64,000 nt of DNA. It comes from Catenaria anguillulae PL171 (taxonomy: Eukaryota; Blastocladiomycota; Blastocladiomycetes; Blastocladiales; Catenariaceae). The first letter of the stretch is position 1. Every line of letters starts with the position of its first letter. The translations under genes and the position numbers were made by a program. The notes under the pieces are model-generated. The model was not told the DNA's origin and did not search any database. It saw only the letters and a list, made by a program, of their open reading frames with translations. Below are positions 12,255 to 24,247 of the stretch, piece after piece. The stretch spans positions 62,001-126,000 of the forward strand of contig MCFL01000044.1 in NCBI GenBank assembly GCA_002102555.1, read 5' to 3'.

Positions 12255-13660
12255 TGCGATGAAATGAAGAAGTGCCAGCGTGCAAATAGGGTTGAGCCGT
12301 TCGGTTCCTGAAGGATGTCAGGGCATCTCTTCTTGACGTGGGGAGATATGTATGTCGGGGGTGGGCCAACGTATTTGAAGTGTTTGGTTGTGGTTGGGTG
12401 AGTGAAGGCCACCAGACGGCCACTTTGCCCACCCGATACCCTCAATTCACTTCCGCCCTTACCCCTACATGAGTCGAATGGTGCCTCAATGCGAATTTCT
12501 CGGGGAATCGCGGCATTCGTTGAATCACGTCCACCCTTCGCGTCCGTTTCGATGGGGAAGAGATACGCACGTTGCCGTTTCAGTTGCAGTTTCGACCGTC
12601 CTCTTCTCAGCAGATGATTGTTGAAGCGAACGATTTTCATTGGACAACAGGAACACAACGGATGCGACTCACACGTGTGAATAGTCCGTGCAAACAAGGT
12701 ATATCCGATATTTCCGGGCCCATGAGGAGGCCCGCCGAAGATGCTTTCACATCCATCAGAGGTGCCTAGGTAGATACTGCCTGCCTCCGTATGCGCGCAA
12801 ATTCGTTTCTTGTGGAGGAATGTCACCTAGGTACAGATTCGGATGCCAAGGCAGGACGACAATGCGAAGCCTTGAACCATGCATGTCAACCCGAAGGCCA
12901 AGCAAGGGAGCACCAAAGCTGGACACCCGCTACCTCAGTCTTTCCGCGCTCCGATAAACGAAAGAGCTCGCGACGTCGTTTTTTTGTGGTTGGCTTGCGA
13001 AATCCTATCGTGCTGACGATGTGAGGCAGCGCTCCTGTTGTTTCCTTGGTACATAAACCAGTGATTGTGATGTGTTACGTTTACCAAATCGCCGAGGACA
13101 TGTCTCGGTCTCACTCTGGCTCGGCTTGTCTCACTCAGCTTGATCGGCCGTCTGTTGGATGCTTTCTGGTGGTATACATCACCATGCATTACCGAGCCTT
13201 CGCATGGAGAGAAAGCTTGTTCAGTCATCCACACATGACAAGCATGCGCAAGAGGCTATTAATTGTATAGCGTACAGCGCTCGGTCTGCCAACGAGCGCC
13301 GCCAACGAGTGCAGACGAAGCGCATAAACAACTTGAAAGTGCTTGTGTCACGAGTTTCCACCCACGATCCCACGATCAGCGACAGACGCTTGCAATCACG
13401 TGCGAAAGCCAACATGGCGAAGACAGCACACTGGCCTTCCTGACACTAGTCCATGAGTGGAGAATGACGCATCATCCATAGGCATGCACTAGGGGTCCCC
13501 CTCGGTGTTGCCTTCAACCTTGATAAATGCGTTCCAGCGCACGATCATTTTGTCAACTTCGTCCACGTTCGTTCCTCAGTTGCGTTAAACTGGCTATGAG
13601 GTATTCAAGTACAAGAGCGACCATAATAGCATATAAATACAACGCACACCACCCCGTTGC
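12255..13660. other. Long intergenic region upstream of THI5
   Basis: About 1.4 kb between the THI5 start and the stop of the next minus-strand gene. It should hold the THI5 promoter and 5' leader. A 238-codon minus frame (12110-12826) overlaps the THI5 start, but its composition looks non-coding. CTGAGA and ACCTGATC-type TPP aptamer strings were looked for by eye on the minus strand and not found. A short dyad, GGGCCcatgaGGAGGCCC-like, sits near 12718-12733. Nothing else is supported. Confidence 0.4.
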
Positions 13661-16059
13661 TCAATCCGACTTTGCACGTCGCTCCATGACCTCCGTTTGC
13701 CACTTTCTCCTCCTCTCTTCTGCCCCATCCTCAAGCTCAGACTTGAACTTGGCCACGGGTACACTCATTGTGCGAATGCTCACAAACAGGGATCCCAAGC
13801 CAATGGCGAACGCTGGAAGCGAAACGGCGAGGCGGTCGTCCATGAGCGCAACACCAAAGGCGGCAATGCCGGCAACGAGGCCGAATCGCGCAATTTGCCT
13901 CTCGCGCGGCGTGACGATCGGAGTGTTGTCTGCTGAGGAGTTGAAGGTACTTGGCAAGCGGTCGCGATTGTTGTTGAAATCGCCGTCGCCATCATCGCCC
14001 GCGCCGTCATTTGAGTTGGGGGCAGTATTCGTGGGTCGTTGAGTGGGGGTTGACAAGTCCCTTGACGATGATACAGTGGCAGGGGATTCGGCCGTGGACG
14101 ATGTAGCAACGGAGCTGCGTGGAGAGTCGTGGGGTGGGATCTCGGTTCCATCCACAGGTTTCTCCAGAGCCCCACCATCTACAGTCATGCCCGGCTCGGC
14201 CGCGACAGCAACCGACTCCAATCGCCGAACTGGTGCAACGCCAACTTGGGCCGCGGACGTATCAACCACGCGAATCACTTGGCCTACCATGGAAAACTTT
14301 GTCGCGCTGACAATTTCCACCTCCAACATTTTGCCCATATACTCTTCGACCATGGGCACCAGCACTTGGTAATACAGCTTGTTGTGTGCGACAAAATGCC
14401 GCTTATCCGAGGCAACATCCGTCACGAGGACCTTGTGTCGTGTCCCCACAAACTCGGCATACGGCTGATACGACTCAAACACCTGCGTCATGGCCCTGGA
14501 CCGCTGCTTGACGACGTTGGACGGAAGCAGTGGCAACCTGGCCGCAGGCGTTCCTGGTCGCGGATAAAATTGCGAAATGTGCAGCGACGGGAACTTGTAA
14601 TGGCGGACAAGGTCCAGCGTGTCAAGAAAATCATCGTCCGACTCGGTAGGGAACCCGCAAATGATGTCGGTGGCGATGTTGACCCCACCACCAGGTACAT
14701 TGGCACGGAGAAAGTCGACCACGTGGCGGAAGTCGGCTTGCGTGTACTGACGGCGCATGTCCTCGAGGACGCGGTCCGAGGCGGCTTGGATGGGCACGTG
14801 CAGAAACGAGTAGACTTGCGGGTGGCCAAAGATGCGGGCCATTTCGGCGAGGTGTTCGAGAATATAAGGTGGATTGGTCTTATCCAGTCCATTTTGTCAG
14901 TTGCCTTGACTCGACTGAAAGAAAAGAGTAAAGGAATGGGACAGCGAAGAACAAATGACGTACCATGCCCACTCGCAACATGACGTGGGTGGGTAGCTCA
15001 TCGACGATCCTCCACAGCAACTCGGGCAAAGAACTTCCGATATCCCTCCCGTAGGTGCCCGTATCCTCGCTCGTCAACCAAATCTCCACGACGCCCTCGT
15101 CAATCACTTGCCTGACCCTGGCCACAATCTCGTCGGGAGGATAGCTGCCCAACTCGCCTCGGGCATGCTTTGTCTTGCAATAAGTGCACTGGTTCAAACA
15201 CCCTGTGTTGATGGGAATAATCTCAACCAAAGGGTTCTTGCGAATCTTGGGCAGAGCTAAACTGGCGCCACCGGCCTTTTTCTTTGTGCCTTCGACTCGC
15301 TTGTTGTCAAGTAGGCGGACGGAATGTCCCTTGAGCGTCTCCTCGACGACATAAACGATTTGATCAATCTGCTGGACGCCAACGACGCTCAAGTTTGACC
15401 AGTCGCGGCCAGGGCCCTTGCCGCCGCGAGGCTGACCCTGTGGAACGCACCCGGCAAGCACCACCTTCTTGCCGAGCTCGTGGGCTCGGACAATGTCGTT
15501 GACAAAGGTTTGCTCGCTTGGGTTCTTGACGGTGCACGAGTTGAGGAGCCAGAGGTCGGCTGAAGCGGGGTCGGGCGTGATGGTGTATCCGTGCGAGGCA
15601 AGGAGGCCATTCATGTATTCTATCGAATTTGTGTGAGGTGTGAGCATTGATGGAGGTTGGCGAGTGCAGGTGGGAGAGGAGAACAAAACCAGAGTCGGAC
15701 ACATTGTGCGAGCAGCCGGCGACCTTGCTGAAGATGGCGGCCTTGCCGGGTGTAAAGAAATCCTCGGAAGCGGAAGCGGCCGACAAAGGAGACGTCGACG
15801 AGGATGACGAAGCGCCGAATCGCTTGGGGGCCTTCTTGACGCCGACCTTGACGGCTCGGTAGGAAGCGCGAGCGTGGTTCTGCTCAATATCGTCGATGGC
15901 ATGGGAGAGGTCTTCAATGTCATCGAGTTGGTCGTCGTGATGGTGGTGGGAAACTTGCGGTGTGAGGAGGTGAAAGGCGGCAGATTCCTTTTCGGAGTCC
16001 GTGTCGGTGGCCGAGCGGGCGGCGACCGAGCCAAAGTCCAAGTCCGGGAGCGAGTGCAT
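13661..16059 (-). CDS. CDKAL1: Threonylcarbamoyladenosine tRNA methylthiotransferase (CDKAL1 family)
   Basis: Radical-SAM enzyme that adds a methylthio group to t6A37 of tRNA-Lys(UUU), which stabilises decoding. Exons 16059-15690, 15619-14964 and 14878-13661 give 747 residues. The N-terminal Fe-S domain keeps its cysteines ([31 protein letters not shown]). The radical-SAM site is [18 protein letters not shown] (CxxxCxxC), followed by [16 protein letters not shown] and [25 protein letters not shown] region is followed by an acidic linker and a hydrophobic C-terminal segment ([17 protein letters not shown], then a second one). This resembles the ER-anchoring tail of animal CDKAL1. The start ATG at 16059 opens an acidic, His-rich leader longer than in animals. 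Splice joins restore family text at both introns. Confidence 0.95.
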
Positions 16060-16550
16060 TGCGTTGGTTGCCAGTGGTGTTGACGGACTTGTTTCCCTTT
16101 TTTTTTTGCTTTCGTTTTCGAGGCATCTTATATAGGAAAGGCACAGCCCATGTGGTCCATGTAAATGTTTACCTCGTCCTTGGATCCACTGTGGATCTAC
16201 TGCTGCCGATCTGCTGCCGATCTTGTCACGTCTGGAAGTTGACTGGAGCTGGAGCTGGAGCTGGAGCTGAGAGTGGTGGTGCTGTGCTGAAGCAAATGGT
16301 CTCACTCATACGATCAGTCACTCCGATCCCCATTTGACGTATGACATGTAACATATGACGAGACTGCCTGCCTGCCAGTGCCAGTGCCACAGTCGCTCCA
16401 AACAAAGACGTCAAGCTCTGCTCTGCTCTGCTGACTCGCTGCATCTTGAGCAAGTCGCATCCATGTCCGCCATCATCGCTTGCCGACCCCCTGACGTCCT
16501 TCACTAATCCTCGCCTGAATCACGTCCAACTCACCCATTGCGGGTCTTAG
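16060..16550. promoter_or_regulatory. Divergent intergenic region, CDKAL1 and coiled-coil gene
   Basis: Roughly 490 bases between genes transcribed away from each other, so it should hold both promoters. It contains a (CTGGAG)n hexamer run and a TATATA-like string near 16131 on the CDKAL1 side. The first exon of the plus-strand gene may also lie here, because that gene's coding frame has no ATG of its own. Confidence 0.4.
16243..16268. repeat. (CTGGAG)n hexamer repeat
   Basis: About four perfect tandem units of CTGGAG in the divergent promoter region. A simple microsatellite. Confidence 0.8.
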
Positions 16551-17980
16551 CTGGTACTCGGCACTTGCCCCCCCCCCCCCACGCATTGGCAATGCTCCTC
16601 AGCAGCCACAGACGCTGCATCCACCATCACATCCCGCCGCCGCAACGGTTCCCACCACCAAAAGCTCCGCGACCAAAACGCTTCCCTCGCCCGCCACAAC
16701 ACAACCTTGGCTCTTCGTCTCCGCGCGACACGCGAAAAACTCGACCGAGAGCGCGCTTCTTTTATCCACGCCCATTCCCATAACGTCCACCTCATGAGCC
16801 GGGTCCGCACCCTCGAGCAAGAGTTGCAGAGGGCCAATGAGGCCATCGAGCGCATGCAGCGTGCACAGTTTCGGTCCGAACAGCAAAAGGGAGAAATGCA
16901 GGTGCAGAAGCAGTTCCGATTGTCTCTTTCGCCCTTTTTCGCTGGAGATCCAATCATCTCATACGCATTCTTGTTGACTTGTCCCCCCAGCGTCTCACCT
17001 CTTCGACGAGCAAGTCTTTGGTTCCATGATTGCCCATTTGCGCGCCATGGCCGATAACCTCGAGACCAATGTGCTGTCTGCCTGGTCCGAAATGCATACT
17101 GCTTTGGACCAACTGGATTTAGGCGAGCCACACCCCGATACTCAGTTGTATTTGCCGCCCATGACTCATGGCACCGCGAGTAGCATCCACAACCACAGCC
17201 GCCGATCCTCCATTGCAAGTACCAGCAGCATGGCTTCATCGCCCAACCCCAACGATTCGGTCATGTCTTATGGATCCGAAATCGACGACTTGGACGTGCC
17301 GGATTCTCCCTCTGCACTCCCCTCATCTCATGGTTTGAAGCGCCAGAACATTCACCGTGAAGCTCGGTATGACTCGCCATATCCCCATCATTTGCGCGTC
17401 TGCCTTGTCCTGACAATCTTAATCGCACTCCCTTTCCATCCACAGTTTCCCACGCACTTTGCCAGAAGACCTACCGAAACCCCTATTCCCACCCGAATCT
17501 CCCGCATCACACCTGCAATCATCTGCTGCACCCGACCCATGGGCATTTAGCAACACGGATCCATCGCAAACGCACGGCCAAACCAACCTATCTCACCTGG
17601 TGCGTGAAATCGAAGTCCCGCGTGGATCTATCCCACGTCCTCCTCATCCGCCCACGTCCACATGGGACCACCACTTTACGCAAAAAGACAACGACAGCAA
17701 CGGCATGGACGACGTTGAAATGACCGATACCATTGGTCCGCTGTCCAAGCCGACTGCGCACGCTCGTGGCGGGGGTACCAGGCACTCAAGAGGAGGACGA
17801 GCACGAGGCGGGGCCAGCAGCACCACATCATCGAGGCGCCGCTCGGGCAACGCGTGGAATGCCGGGAGCGGGTTTGTGAGCAAGGCCGCAATGGCGACTG
17901 CTGGGTCAAGGCGCAGTCATCCGCCGAGTGACCGTGAGGTGAGGGCAAAGGCGAGGGCCGCGACAAAGCTGGAGAGATGA
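16551..17980 (+). CDS. Coiled-coil protein, possibly shugoshin-like
   Basis: Start not resolved: the coding frame runs open from about 16551 without an ATG, so a first exon upstream is likely. Provisional exons: about 16551-16901, 17011-17366, 17446-17980. The N-terminal part is a heptad-rich coil, KLRDQNASLARHNTTLALRL then RVRTLEQELQRANEAIERM. Its spacing resembles the shugoshin N-terminal coil (qN..la..N..l.lri...e). The middle is Ser-rich, and the C-terminus is basic (TRHSRGGRARGGA, TSSRRRSG, ending ATKLER). Shugoshins protect centromeric cohesin through PP2A and end in a short basic motif; the match here is only suggestive. The 16902-17010 intron has an ambiguous acceptor. It could equally be a generic coiled-coil nuclear protein. 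Confidence 0.55.
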
Positions 17981-18269
17981 GATTGTGTTGAACACATGGC
18001 CGCATACTCGTGATACTGTGTATCCTTATCGCGGGGGCTGAGCATTGGTTGAACGCGATTTTATGTTGCAAGATTTCTTGTATATGTGTGCATTATACAT
18101 TTCGAAATGGAGGGTGCTGTTTTGTGGGAATTCGCTCATTGTCGACAAACCACGTGTCTTGTAACGGATCAGGGAAGGTGTCGAGTGCTTTGAATCATGT
18201 TTGCATGTTTGCAACCCATGAATGCACACCCACACTCGAGTAAGCGCATTATTACAAATAGATCATGCA

Positions 18270-21200
18270 ATGGATTCATCATTCGAACCAGCGGATTTGC
18301 ATGCCGGCACTGCCCAAGCAGTTGATCCAAGTGACAACGGGACCCAATCTGACTCACCACCAATGCAGTCACCGATGAGGACGCGTCGATTGACCTGCCT
18401 GCCAAGGACGCGACCGTTGACGGCAATGACGATGATGACTTGCTATCGGAATCCGACATTGATGAGGAAACTGAGCTCCTGATCCAACAAGAACTGCAAC
18501 ATTCCGAGGCTGTGCGCGGCGAAAGCGGAAGCCCAGTCCCGCCAGCGCCTCTAGCTCAACCACGCAACCCGCACCAGTTGCCGGATGAGCAGACCAACAC
18601 TGATCTAACGGGTAATCCACTCAATGGATCAAGCGCAGGCGACCAGCAGGTCAAGGAACCAGCGGTGCCCGTTGTGGATTCGACACCCTCTCTCGATCTG
18701 CCAGCAAACTCGGTTACATCAGCAGTCGTAGACCCGCCAGAAATGCTGCAAGATTCGATTCGTGCGGGCGCAGTAGGCGGCAACCCTTCAGCTGATTTGC
18801 TCGCGGGTAGCCCGAACCCGGCTGGACAGGAAAGCGGACATGTCGCCGTCCCTATCGTCAGTCCTTTAGACGCCGAGGGACAAAATTTGAGCGACGTGCG
18901 AACGACAGAACCCCCACCATCGGGCACGGTTCCACCACCATTCGTCTCAGCTCCCATCCCACTGTCCATCCCAGTCTCTGCCCCATCCGAGTCGGATGGG
19001 CAAGAATCTAGCGACGACCAAGTTCGTACTTTTTGTCCTATTGGCATTGCATCTGTTTTCAACCCGATGGTAACAAAGCCTACTTTCATTGTCTACAGAA
19101 GTATATTGAAGAGCTCGACGCCATTACGCCTCAAATCATCTCGGCTGCCCAACACAAATCCGACCTGCTTTTCAAACTCGAGCAATCTGCCCTTCTTTTA
19201 GCCGCGGAGCGACGCGCCGCTCTCGAAACCACCACTCGATTCCACTCATGTCGCCGAGAACTCGCCAATCTGTCCTCGTCTGCAGAGACACAGCTCCGCG
19301 TCCGACTTGAGGTCGAACGCGACCGCACCACGGCATTTACGTTGCGAGCCGCTTACCAAATTGCCATGCTCAAGCGGCTGCTCGCAGGCGTGGCATCTCA
19401 CAAGATGCAGTCGGAGTCGGCACGAGAGGTGGCCATTGCCCGAACCGATGTGGCGAGGCAAGTGCTTCCAGGGCTTCTGGAACGGTTGAGAGAGGCGGAG
19501 GAGTACGTGAACGGGTTGGAGGCGGCCTACCGCCAAGAACTGGATCGTGGGGCACTACTGCGACAAAGAATCGAGGATTTGGAGGCTGCCGAGCGAGCGC
19601 AGCGAGAAGAAAACGCGAGGCGCGCACATTTGAAGTCGTGGCAGATGGGGACGGAGATGCTGCGGCAATTGGCCGTCAAGCCGGTGGCGACCGCTACGCA
19701 GGATGAGCCGGGCAAGTCGACAACAAATTTGAATGCAGCCGAGGGTGGGGACGGTGAGGAAGCGCATGATTCAAATAAGACGAACGCCGATCCCGTGCTC
19801 GAGCTTGACATGTCGGCATTTGACGACCTGAAACTCGTCCGAGCAAAGAAGCTCGGTATTGGCGAGCTGCGTGGATTGGAACGGTGCAACAATACGTATG
19901 CAATGGACCTGTCCGAGAACTGCATCGAGAACTTGGACTTCTTGTCGTACGCTCCCAAGCTCAAGCTCTTGAATCTCAGCAACAATCGCATCATCGACAC
20001 GAGCATTCTCGAGGATTTGTCTGGCCTCATGTGGCTCAACTTGTCTTACAATCCAACGTTGACGCAACTTGTTCTGCCCACTCAATTCTTCTTTCTTGTC
20101 ATCCTGGACGTGTCGTACTGCTCGCTGGACGGCATTCCGGAGCTCAATTTACCTGTATTGAGCCACTTGAACGTGTCTGGGAATCGATTGACGTACGTCC
20201 AGGCCCCGTGGTTTGCGTCGGTTGTGGTACTCAGTGCTAATCGATGTGTCCTTACATAGCGAGCTTCGCGTTCCTTCTTGGCTTCCGTTGCTGCAAACAC
20301 TTCTGGTCGATGACAACGGTATTCAAGTTATCTGGCCAATGGAGAATGTTCCATTGCTCGAAAACCTGTCGCTCAGAAACAATCGAGTGCATGGTACGCA
20401 AAGTGGGGCAAAATCATGCCGCCAAGTGTTTGACTGATATGATCTCAACTCTGTTTGATTGTTTAACAGACCCTGTTGAGCTTCTCTCACTTTCGACTTG
20501 CCCCAAGCTTCATACACTCAAGCTCGACGATAACGAGGCTCTCTGTCACCCAAGAATGTGGATTGTGCATCAGATGTTGCCTCAAATGCCGCTGGACTTG
20601 AGCCTTGCCCTCAAGCCTCCCACAGATCCCATCCGATTGGAGGATGAGCTGTATCGAGTCCTGCTCGCAAGCTTGTACCATCGGTACAATCTCACAAAAG
20701 ACCCATTGCGCCCAGGGGACGATGAAATCCTCAACCGAGTTCTCAAAGACGCCGAAGGTTTGTCCAAGCGCATGGGCAACATTCACACGTACTTCAAGGA
20801 CGTCATGAGCATCTTGCACACAGACGATTCGCAGCAGCTTCCAGATACACCGTCACCCACTGGCTCGTCCGAAACCAACTCGTCCACGACAACGGCTGCG
20901 AATGACGCTGTGGAATCAACGGCATCAAGGGAAGCAAACGCCTACTCGCAGCTGACGGCGCTATGCCGCCTCTGCCTTGACGGGAACCTTCCAGACGTAT
21001 CACATGCCGTTTACCACCGTGCGCGGGCGCCATTGTTGTCTGCATTTATGCCCCTTCATGCCGCAAGGTTCCAGGCTCAATGTCGCGGATTCCTTGTTCG
21101 CCATTGGGTGGTTAAGGCTATCTTGGCCGTGGTCCTTATTCAGCGTGCGTGGCGCGATTACATGATTGCCAAGGCGCATCGCATTTTGGTGGCTCGTATC

Positions 21201-23165
21201 AGGGCGGCCACTCAGATTCAGGCCATTTGGCGCGGGTTTCGGGTACGGCGCATTTTGGACTTTATCCGCGGGGAGCGCGATGTACACACTCCGCCAAAAG
21301 TGGAGCAGGATCATGAGCTCGAGGAACTGGACGAGCTTCTCATTATGGAGCCAGAGGGCAACTTGGACCAGCTTCTCACGGCCGACTCAATGAATGAGCT
21401 GAACCGAACGGCGTCGTTGCTTCACCCGTTGGGCATGTCTCGATCAGGATCGTACAACCTTCTCGGGCTTCCTCGATCGCCGTCGTTTGACCGGTCGCGG
21501 TCTGGATCCTTGAATGCTTTGCACTCGTCAAGGTCAAATGCATCACTCTCTGCCTCTCGCAGCAAGTCTGGCAGCGGAACGGCTGGGCTCGGCGGGGATG
21601 AAGGAGATGATCACGCCGACGACAAAAGTGGTCGCGGCCAAAACGGTCGCGGGCGTGTTGGGTTCAAGCCTGGCGGCCTCGGATTGAGGAGAGCAGATGC
21701 GGACGCGTCAGGTGCGAGCACGAGAGCTCGGCGACAAACATCCGAGTTGGCCGTCAAACACGTCGGGCGGCAGTATCATGGATTGGCATATGGTTTGGGA
21801 GCTCAAATGGCTTCCATGCTCGGCGCACCAGCTACCATTGACGTTGTTGAATCGTGCGTTCCAACGCTTCTTAACGGTTCCTGTCTTTGCAGGTGCTGAC
21901 ATTTCCATTTGCGAATAATGAACAGCCGGAAAGATGGATCGGAAACGGTCAAGCTGATCAAGCTTCGAAAGAAACAAATGGAAGCCTTTGCCAAGCATGT
22001 AATGGGCCAAGATGCCGCACCCGTGCAACAAGTCCCTCGATTGAGCACGAAGCAATCTCATCCACCATCAAGTCCGAGTAAGCCAAACCTCGGCGCGACA
22101 CAACTCGTTCCCACAGAGCATCGCTCATCACCACAAAAACGGCGTCCAGCCAAAAACGTAGCTTCTCCGGGCAACTTGAAGACCTCAGTTGAGCCCGTGG
22201 TTCAAACCGAATCTGCCATCAAACCCGACGACAACACGCCAACGATCGCGGAAACAGGGATTGAAGACATTGTCACTTCGTCCGCTCCTGAAGCCGTGCC
22301 TGATCCATTGTTCGTGTCAACTCAAGCACCCGATCTCGATGGATCACAGCCACCGGCACAGCCCGACTTCAAGGGTCTCGAAGATTCCAATTTATCAACA
22401 TTCATTGCGACCCAACCTAATTTGATTGAGGCACTCGAAGTGCCTGAAGGATCACCCATGCACTGGATTCGAACTTTGCGCAAGTCATCTGTTCGCGGTA
22501 GCCGACAGCCTACCCCGGCGAGTCTGCTTGCATCCGTGGCGGCGTCTCGCAGTCGCATGGCCTCGCAACAACGAGGCTCAACCAGTGGCACTCTTCCACC
22601 TCCGTCACCCCTTCCATTGCCGGAGGGCGATGAAGAAGATACGGTCACAATCCACCAACAAAACCGGCCGCAAACCGTGCCCGAGGTACCAGACGAAGCC
22701 GAGCTCGCAGCATTCACTGACATGCTCAGCACAAATGTCCTTGAAAAGATTCGAAGGCAGCTCGCATCCCAAGCAGCTCACGACATGGATCTACCCGCAC
22801 CAGCACCAGTCCAGTACGTGTGGGAAACCGATTTAGATACGCCAATCAAACGTATTTGGTCCAACGAACCCGAGCGAGATGTGGACATTCGGCCGATACG
22901 GCCAGAGGTGGAGCTCATCAAGCAAAAGTTGGCCGCAAAAATGAGATTGAGCAAGCGGCAACTTCGAAGCCGTAGCAGGAGTCGGAAGAGTGGGCAAGCC
23001 GGTCGATATTCCCCAGGAGATATTGTTTTGCCATTGCTTCCGCCAAGTGCGATGGTCGTCGCCCCGCCTTCTGGGCCCACAAAGATTGGGAGTGACGAGG
23101 TGGCGGTTGATCGAGAGGCTATTATGCACATAATCAAGTATGGAACTCCCATTCGCTTGCCTTAA
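18270..23165 (+). CDS. Leucine-rich repeat and IQ motif protein (LRRIQ/ciliary type)
   Basis: Exons 18270-18330, 18369-19021, 19099-20210, 20260-20393, 20470-21853 and 21926-23165 all join in frame to give about 1527 residues. Order: an acidic, Pro/Ser-rich N-terminus (to about 240) and a long coiled coil (about 240-440; DLLFKLEQSALLLAAERRAA and on). Next comes a run of SDS22-type LRRs (CIENLDFLSYAPKLKLLNLS, LMWLNLSYN, LSHLNVSGNRLTYV, LQTLLVDDNGI). Then two or three IQ motifs occur (FQAQCRGFLVRHW, VLIQRAWRDYMIAKA, ATQIQAIWRGFRVRRI), and last a disordered Ser-rich tail with basic stretches. LRR plus IQ is typical of LRRIQ1-like proteins of motile cilia, where IQ motifs bind calmodulin or light chains. 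The name is tentative; the domains are clear. The first intron is only 38 bp. Confidence 0.85.
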
Positions 23166-23378
23166 TTGTAAGCTTTCATTCCCATTTTTGTGTACAATAC
23201 ATGCCTTTGCGCGCAAATGTCTCGCGCGCTTCGCTTCTTCCAGATCGGCGCACTTCAGGCTGGACTTTCAGAACTGCGGCCGGATGGCCACGACTCAGCG
23301 TCGGTAGAGAACATGACGGAGCTACATAAACGATGAAATCCTCGTTAGCACAGTATAGCGCTTTCCGCCTTTGTTAGC
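23166..23378. other. Short intergenic region
   Basis: About 210 bases between the LRR/IQ gene and the phosphatase gene on the same strand. No feature is supported. Confidence 0.3.
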
Positions 23379-24247
23379 ATGAATGTGCCTGCTTTCACAA
23401 TGGAGCCCACTCTACCAGTTCCTGTGACGTCGCCGTCTGCTATCGGCGCCAACGCGATCATGTCCGTATTCGCCCCGACCAGCAGCGTTCCTTCTATGCC
23501 GGCAACATTGAGCCGGCCCCCGATCCTTGTCCCACCTCTCAACTTTGCCATGGTTGCCTCCGGCGTGTATCGCTCTGGATATCCAAACAAGAAAAACTTT
23601 GCCTTCTTGAAGACGCTCCACCTCAAGTCTGTCATGTACGATCGGCTGCCTGTTCCGCCGCCACCTTGAAAGGGGCTGACGATTGCACCGGGCCTGGCGC
23701 ACCGATCACAGCTACCTTGATCCGGACGACTACGCACCCGACAATCTCGCCTTTTTGGACTCGGAAAACATCGCTTTCTTGCAGCTGCCAATAAAAGGGA
23801 ACAAGGTACAGTATCCTTTGCAGGCGACACAATGAGTTAGCTGACTCACGTTAGCCGCCGGCTGGACCCGCAGGAACCATTTGTTGAAATCGACTCCAAA
23901 CTCGTTCGTCAAGTCCTCGAGTTCATTCTCGGTTCGCTCATTCATTTTCTTATGCTTGCCCCATAACTGGAAGTCTTGCTGACGCTCGCATCCCTCCGAC
24001 AGACCCATTAAATCGGCCAGCGTTGATTCACTGCCACAAGGGCAAACACCGTGTCGGATGTGTCGTTGGATGCTTGCGCAAGCTGTGTCATTGGAGCTCA
24101 ACGGCCATTTTCGCCGAGTACCGCCGCTTTGCCGGCGACAAGATTCGGATTGCGGATCAAGAGTTTATTGAAATGTTTGATGCGAATGCCACGGGACCGT
24201 CGGGTGCAGCCGAGGAAGTAAAACATTCCAACAAGAAAACGAAATGA
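23379..24247 (+). CDS. SIW14: Siw14-like atypical dual-specificity phosphatase (PFA-DSP)
   Basis: Plant-and-fungal atypical DSP. Yeast Siw14 cleaves the beta-phosphate of inositol pyrophosphates such as 5-InsP7, which links it to phosphate signalling and stress. Exons 23379-23635, 23712-23805, 23874-23931 and 24003-24247 give 217 residues. Family landmarks: PPLNFAMVASGVYRSGYPNK, YLDPDDYAPDNLAFL, PIKGNKEPFVEI. The catalytic P-loop is HCHKGKHRVGC (Cys-x5-Arg), followed by EYRRFAGDKIRIADQEFIE. A second in-frame ATG lies at 23399, so the N-terminus may be a few residues shorter. All three introns fall in conserved text and rejoin in frame; the third has a GTTCGC donor. The yeast symbol is used by homology only; InsP7 specificity is inferred. 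Confidence 0.93.

Noticed and set aside
12110-12826. 238-codon minus-strand frame overlapping the THI5 start
   Set aside because: Overlaps firm THI5 coding in another frame; composition is not protein-like.
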